Shown here: one piece after another, positions 27,848 through 29,806 of the stretch
How the letters are laid out: every line of letters starts with the position of its first letter
How positions within the stretch are numbered: the stretch's first letter is position 1
Assembly (NCBI GenBank): GCA_002361155.1
Contig: DERZ01000058.1
Span: 1-29,806, forward strand
Direction: 5' to 3'
Length of the DNA stretch: 29,806 nucleotides
Origin: Porphyromonadaceae bacterium UBA3327
GTDB lineage: Bacteria; Bacteroidota; Bacteroidia; Bacteroidales; Muribaculaceae
The notes under the pieces: generated by a model
What the model was told of the DNA's origin: nothing
The model's input: the letters and a program-made list of their open reading frames with translations, nothing else
Databases searched by the model: none
Made by a program: the position numbers and the translations under genes

Positions 27848-28849
27848 ATGAACAAGTGCATGATAGTGGCCGAACTTTCGGCCAACCATAACCACAGTCT
27901 CGAGGTAGCGCGCGAGTCTGTCCGCGCCATGGCCGAGTGCGGTGTCGATGCTGTGAAACTCCAGACCTACACTGCTGACAGTCTCACTCTCGACGTGCGT
28001 GTCGATGACTTCCTGCTAAAGGGAGGTCTCTGGGACGGCCGGTATCTCCACGACCTTTATGAGGAGGCCAATACTCCATACGAGTGGCATGCGGAGCTTT
28101 TCGATCTTGCGCGGAGTCTCGGCATGGAGTGCTTTTCCACGCCGTTCGACCGGGAGGCCGTCGATTTCCTTGAACAGTTGGGAAATCCTGTCTATAAGAT
28201 AGCGTCGTTCGAGGTGATGGACCTCGAACTGATCCGTTATGCGGCATCCAAGGGCAAACCGATGGTGATATCCGCCGGCATAGCCACAGACCGGGAGATT
28301 TTCGAGGCAATCGATGCCTGCCGGAGTGTAGGCAATGACGATATTACGCTGCTGAAGTGCACTTCGGCATATCCGGCCGATATATCCGACGCGGATCTGG
28401 CCATGATTCCCGCCATGCGTGATCGTTATGGGGTAAAAGTCGGACTTTCGGATCATTCCCCGGGAAGCATCGTGCCGGTGACGGCGGTTGCGCTCGGTGC
28501 GGTTATGATAGAGAAACACTTCATACTTGACCGTTCGATAGGAGGTCCTGACGCGATGTTCTCGCTGAACCGCAACGAGTTTGCAGCTATGGTCCGCGAT
28601 GTGCGCCTTGCTCAGAGCGCTTTGGGAACTGTGGATTTCGACCGTGGCGAAAATGCTGATGGCAGGAAATGGGGCCGATCGCTGTATGTCAGCGCTCCGA
28701 TTGCCGAAGGGGAATCCTTTACCGTCGCCAACGTGCGGTGTGTGCGCCCCGGCTATTCCTTGCATCCACGCCATCTGCATGACATCCTCGGCCGCCGGGC
28801 TACACGCCCATACCGCCCCGGCGACAGGATAGAGTTTGATAAACTGTAG
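27848..28849 (+). CDS. pseI: Pseudaminic acid synthase
   Basis: PseI condenses 6-deoxy-AltdiNAc with phosphoenolpyruvate to give pseudaminic acid. The protein has the NeuB-type TIM barrel (IVAELSANHNHSLEVARESV, VKLQTYTADSLT, CFSTPFDREAVDFL, GLSDHSPGSIV and EKHFILDRSIGGPDAMFSL) and a C-terminal antifreeze-like SAF domain (about residues 276-333, SLYVSAPIAEGESF to RRATRPYRPGDRIEF). The ATG at 27848 gives 333 residues. An in-frame TTG at 27809 would give 346 and restore a stretch loosely like the IGN start of other synthases, so the start is uncertain. It is the last gene of the pse run, 55 nt after pseG. PseI rather than NeuB or LegI is assigned from the company of PseB, PseC and PseG. Confidence 0.92.
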   Translation: MNKCMIVAELSANHNHSLEVARESVRAMAECGVDAVKLQTYTADSLTLDVRVDDFLLKGGLWDGRYLHDLYEEANTPYEWHAELFDLARSLGMECFSTPFDREAVDFLEQLGNPVYKIASFEVMDLELIRYAASKGKPMVISAGIATDREIFEAIDACRSVGNDDITLLKCTSAYPADISDADLAMIPAMRDRYGVKVGLSDHSPGSIVPVTAVALGAVMIEKHFILDRSIGGPDAMFSLNRNEFAAMVRDVRLAQSALGTVDFDRGENADGRKWGRSLYVSAPIAEGESFTVANVRCVRPGYSLHPRHLHDILGRRATRPYRPGDRIEFDKL

Positions 28850-28889
28850 GATTTTACTTTTATTTATATCTGCGAATGTTTCTGATAAA

Positions 28890-28921
28890 TTTGGCCAATA
28901 CGATAAAACCAACTAACTTTG
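28890..28921 (+). promoter_or_regulatory. Promoter for the small secreted protein gene
   Basis: TTTG (28890-28893), 20 nt, then TAACTTTG (28914-28921) matches the Bacteroidetes consensus fully. Predicted transcription start is near 28928, 16 nt before the ATG at 28944. The gene is therefore separate from the pse genes. Confidence 0.7.
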
Positions 28922-28943
28922 CAGGAAAATCTAATACCACATT

Positions 28944-29546
28944 ATGAAAATTAAGTACCTCCCGCTTTTTGCATCTGCGTTAATATCATTTTACGCATCT
29001 GCATCTGACAGTCAGGACCCTGAAACAAATCTTGTTTTTGATTTCAATCCGATCGAGACGGAATATTCCTACGAGGCTGATAATGGAACTATAACATCGG
29101 CCAGCGTATTGTTCACTTTTACCGAAACTGTATATTCCGACTTTTTCAAACTGTTGTCATTAAAGCTGAAAGACGCAGACAACACTACAGTACCGGCGTC
29201 ATTTCGTGCAAATAGCGATTATTCCAATCAATCAGGAGTAATAATTGACTCAAAGGCTCTGAAATTCGGAGTGGAATATACCCTGACCATTCCCAAAGGG
29301 ACCTACGGTGATGCGGAATGGTTCGGAGAGACAGTAGAAGTACCCAGAGTGTCTGGACACGCAAATTCCGAATTCGAAGTCAAATTCAGTCTGGAAAACG
29401 AGTCATCAGGCGTGGATATGATAACTTGTGAGAAAAATAATTCAACAGAAGTATATAACCTCCACGGAATGAAAGTCGGCAATTCAACAGACAATCTTCC
29501 TGCCGGTATATATGTAATCAATGGAAAAAAAGCCGTTGTCAGATAA
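28944..29546 (+). CDS. Small secreted protein with T9SS-like C-terminal tail
   Basis: The 200-residue protein is not recognised as a known family. It has a signal peptide (about residues 1-20, MKIKYLPLFASALISFYASA) without a lipobox cysteine. A beta-rich middle (residues 30-150) follows, with a possible Ig-like or chitobiase-like pattern (ITSASVLFTFTETVYSDFFK, FGVEYTLTIPKGTYGDAEWF). The end, EVYNLHGMKVGNSTDNLPAG then IYVINGKKAVVR, follows the hydrophobic pattern of short T9SS-type tails found in Prevotella and Muribaculaceae. It may be exported to the surface. It has its own promoter, and its DNA is markedly AT-richer than the pse genes. Confidence 0.75.
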   Translation: MKIKYLPLFASALISFYASASDSQDPETNLVFDFNPIETEYSYEADNGTITSASVLFTFTETVYSDFFKLLSLKLKDADNTTVPASFRANSDYSNQSGVIIDSKALKFGVEYTLTIPKGTYGDAEWFGETVEVPRVSGHANSEFEVKFSLENESSGVDMITCEKNNSTEVYNLHGMKVGNSTDNLPAGIYVINGKKAVVR

Positions 29547-29590
29547 TATGTCCTAATTCCGGTTCGCCAGGTAAAGTCAAAAGTAAAGGA

Positions 29591-29618
29591 CTTGGCCGGA
29601 TACCAATGCCGGGCCAAG
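29591..29618 (+). terminator. Weak hairpin downstream of the small secreted protein
   Basis: cttggccgg (29591-29599) pairs with ccgggccaag (29609-29618) with a single-base bulge and a 9-nt loop. No T run follows on the + strand, so terminator activity is uncertain. The rest of the gap to 29676 shows nothing recognisable. Confidence 0.35.
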
Positions 29619-29676
29619 GCCGAATATGCATAAAAACTGTAGAAATCGGAATTTTAGGAAATAGAGAATGAAAAAG

Positions 29677-29707
29677 TTGGATAATTGCGAAAAAACGTGT
29701 AATTTTG
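29677..29707 (+). promoter_or_regulatory. Promoter for tRNA-Gly
   Basis: TTG (29677-29679), 20 nt, then TAATTTTG (29700-29707) fits the consensus. Transcription should start near 29714, about 42 nt before the mature tRNA end. Confidence 0.65.
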
Positions 29708-29755
29708 CAAAACATGAATGGCCGGAGGCCATGATGTGTATCCTTCTTTAATATT

Positions 29756-29806
29756 GCGATAGTAGCTCAGTTGGTAGAGCATCAGCTTCCCAAGCTGAGG
29801 GTCGCG
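29756..29806 (+). tRNA. tRNA-Gly, anticodon CCC (3' partial)
   Basis: The 5' acceptor strand gcgatag (29756-29762) is followed by a D arm (gctc 29765-29768 pairing with gagc) and an anticodon arm with stems tcagc and gctga around loop ttcccaa. The anticodon CCC lies at 29789-29791. The window ends inside the T arm. Confidence 0.93.

Overview
The window looks like a chromosomal segment of a Bacteroidales bacterium, most likely from the Muribaculaceae or a close relative. The evidence is Bacteroidetes-type promoters (TTTG, 19-21 nt, TAnnTTTG), secreted proteins ending in type IX secretion (T9SS) sorting tails, a long-form SecA of 1139 residues with a C-terminal zinc motif, and short Crp/Fnr and DUF4105 proteins typical of the phylum. 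The family placement is inference; the phylum and order are well supported.

Region 1 (1-8.8 kb, + strand) is a housekeeping run: an RluB-type pseudouridine synthase whose Gly/Gln/Arg-rich front end runs off the left edge, asnS, a DUF4105 membrane protein, a secreted alkaline-phosphatase-superfamily protein that appears to have lost its catalytic residues, and secA, closed by a strong terminator. Region 2 (8.8-17.3 kb, + strand) holds a Crp/Fnr regulator with its own terminator, then two large paralogous secreted proteins with propeller-like N-termini, fibronectin-type repeats and T9SS tails, ended by a strong terminator.

Region 3 (17.3-22.0 kb) is mostly on the - strand and is accessory in character. 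It has a KilA-N gene broken (or recoded) by a frameshift at a run of six A, the C-terminal stub of a cytosine-5 DNA methyltransferase, a YpfJ-type zinc metallopeptidase with a Bcr/CflA drug exporter, and a tightly coupled three-gene module of a DUF3990-type ADP-ribosyltransferase-like protein between two small DUF3791-like proteins. The module is divergent from, and shares interlocked promoters with, two GYF_2/CD225 membrane proteins (22.1-23.3 kb).

Region 4 (23.4-28.8 kb, + strand) is a complete pseudaminic acid pathway in five genes: pseB, pseC, a pseF-pseH fusion, pseG and pseI. Together they would convert UDP-GlcNAc to CMP-pseudaminic acid, the activated sugar for decorating surface glycans. 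No glycosyltransferase accompanies it. The window ends with a small secreted protein that has its own promoter and a tRNA-Gly(CCC) cut by the right edge.
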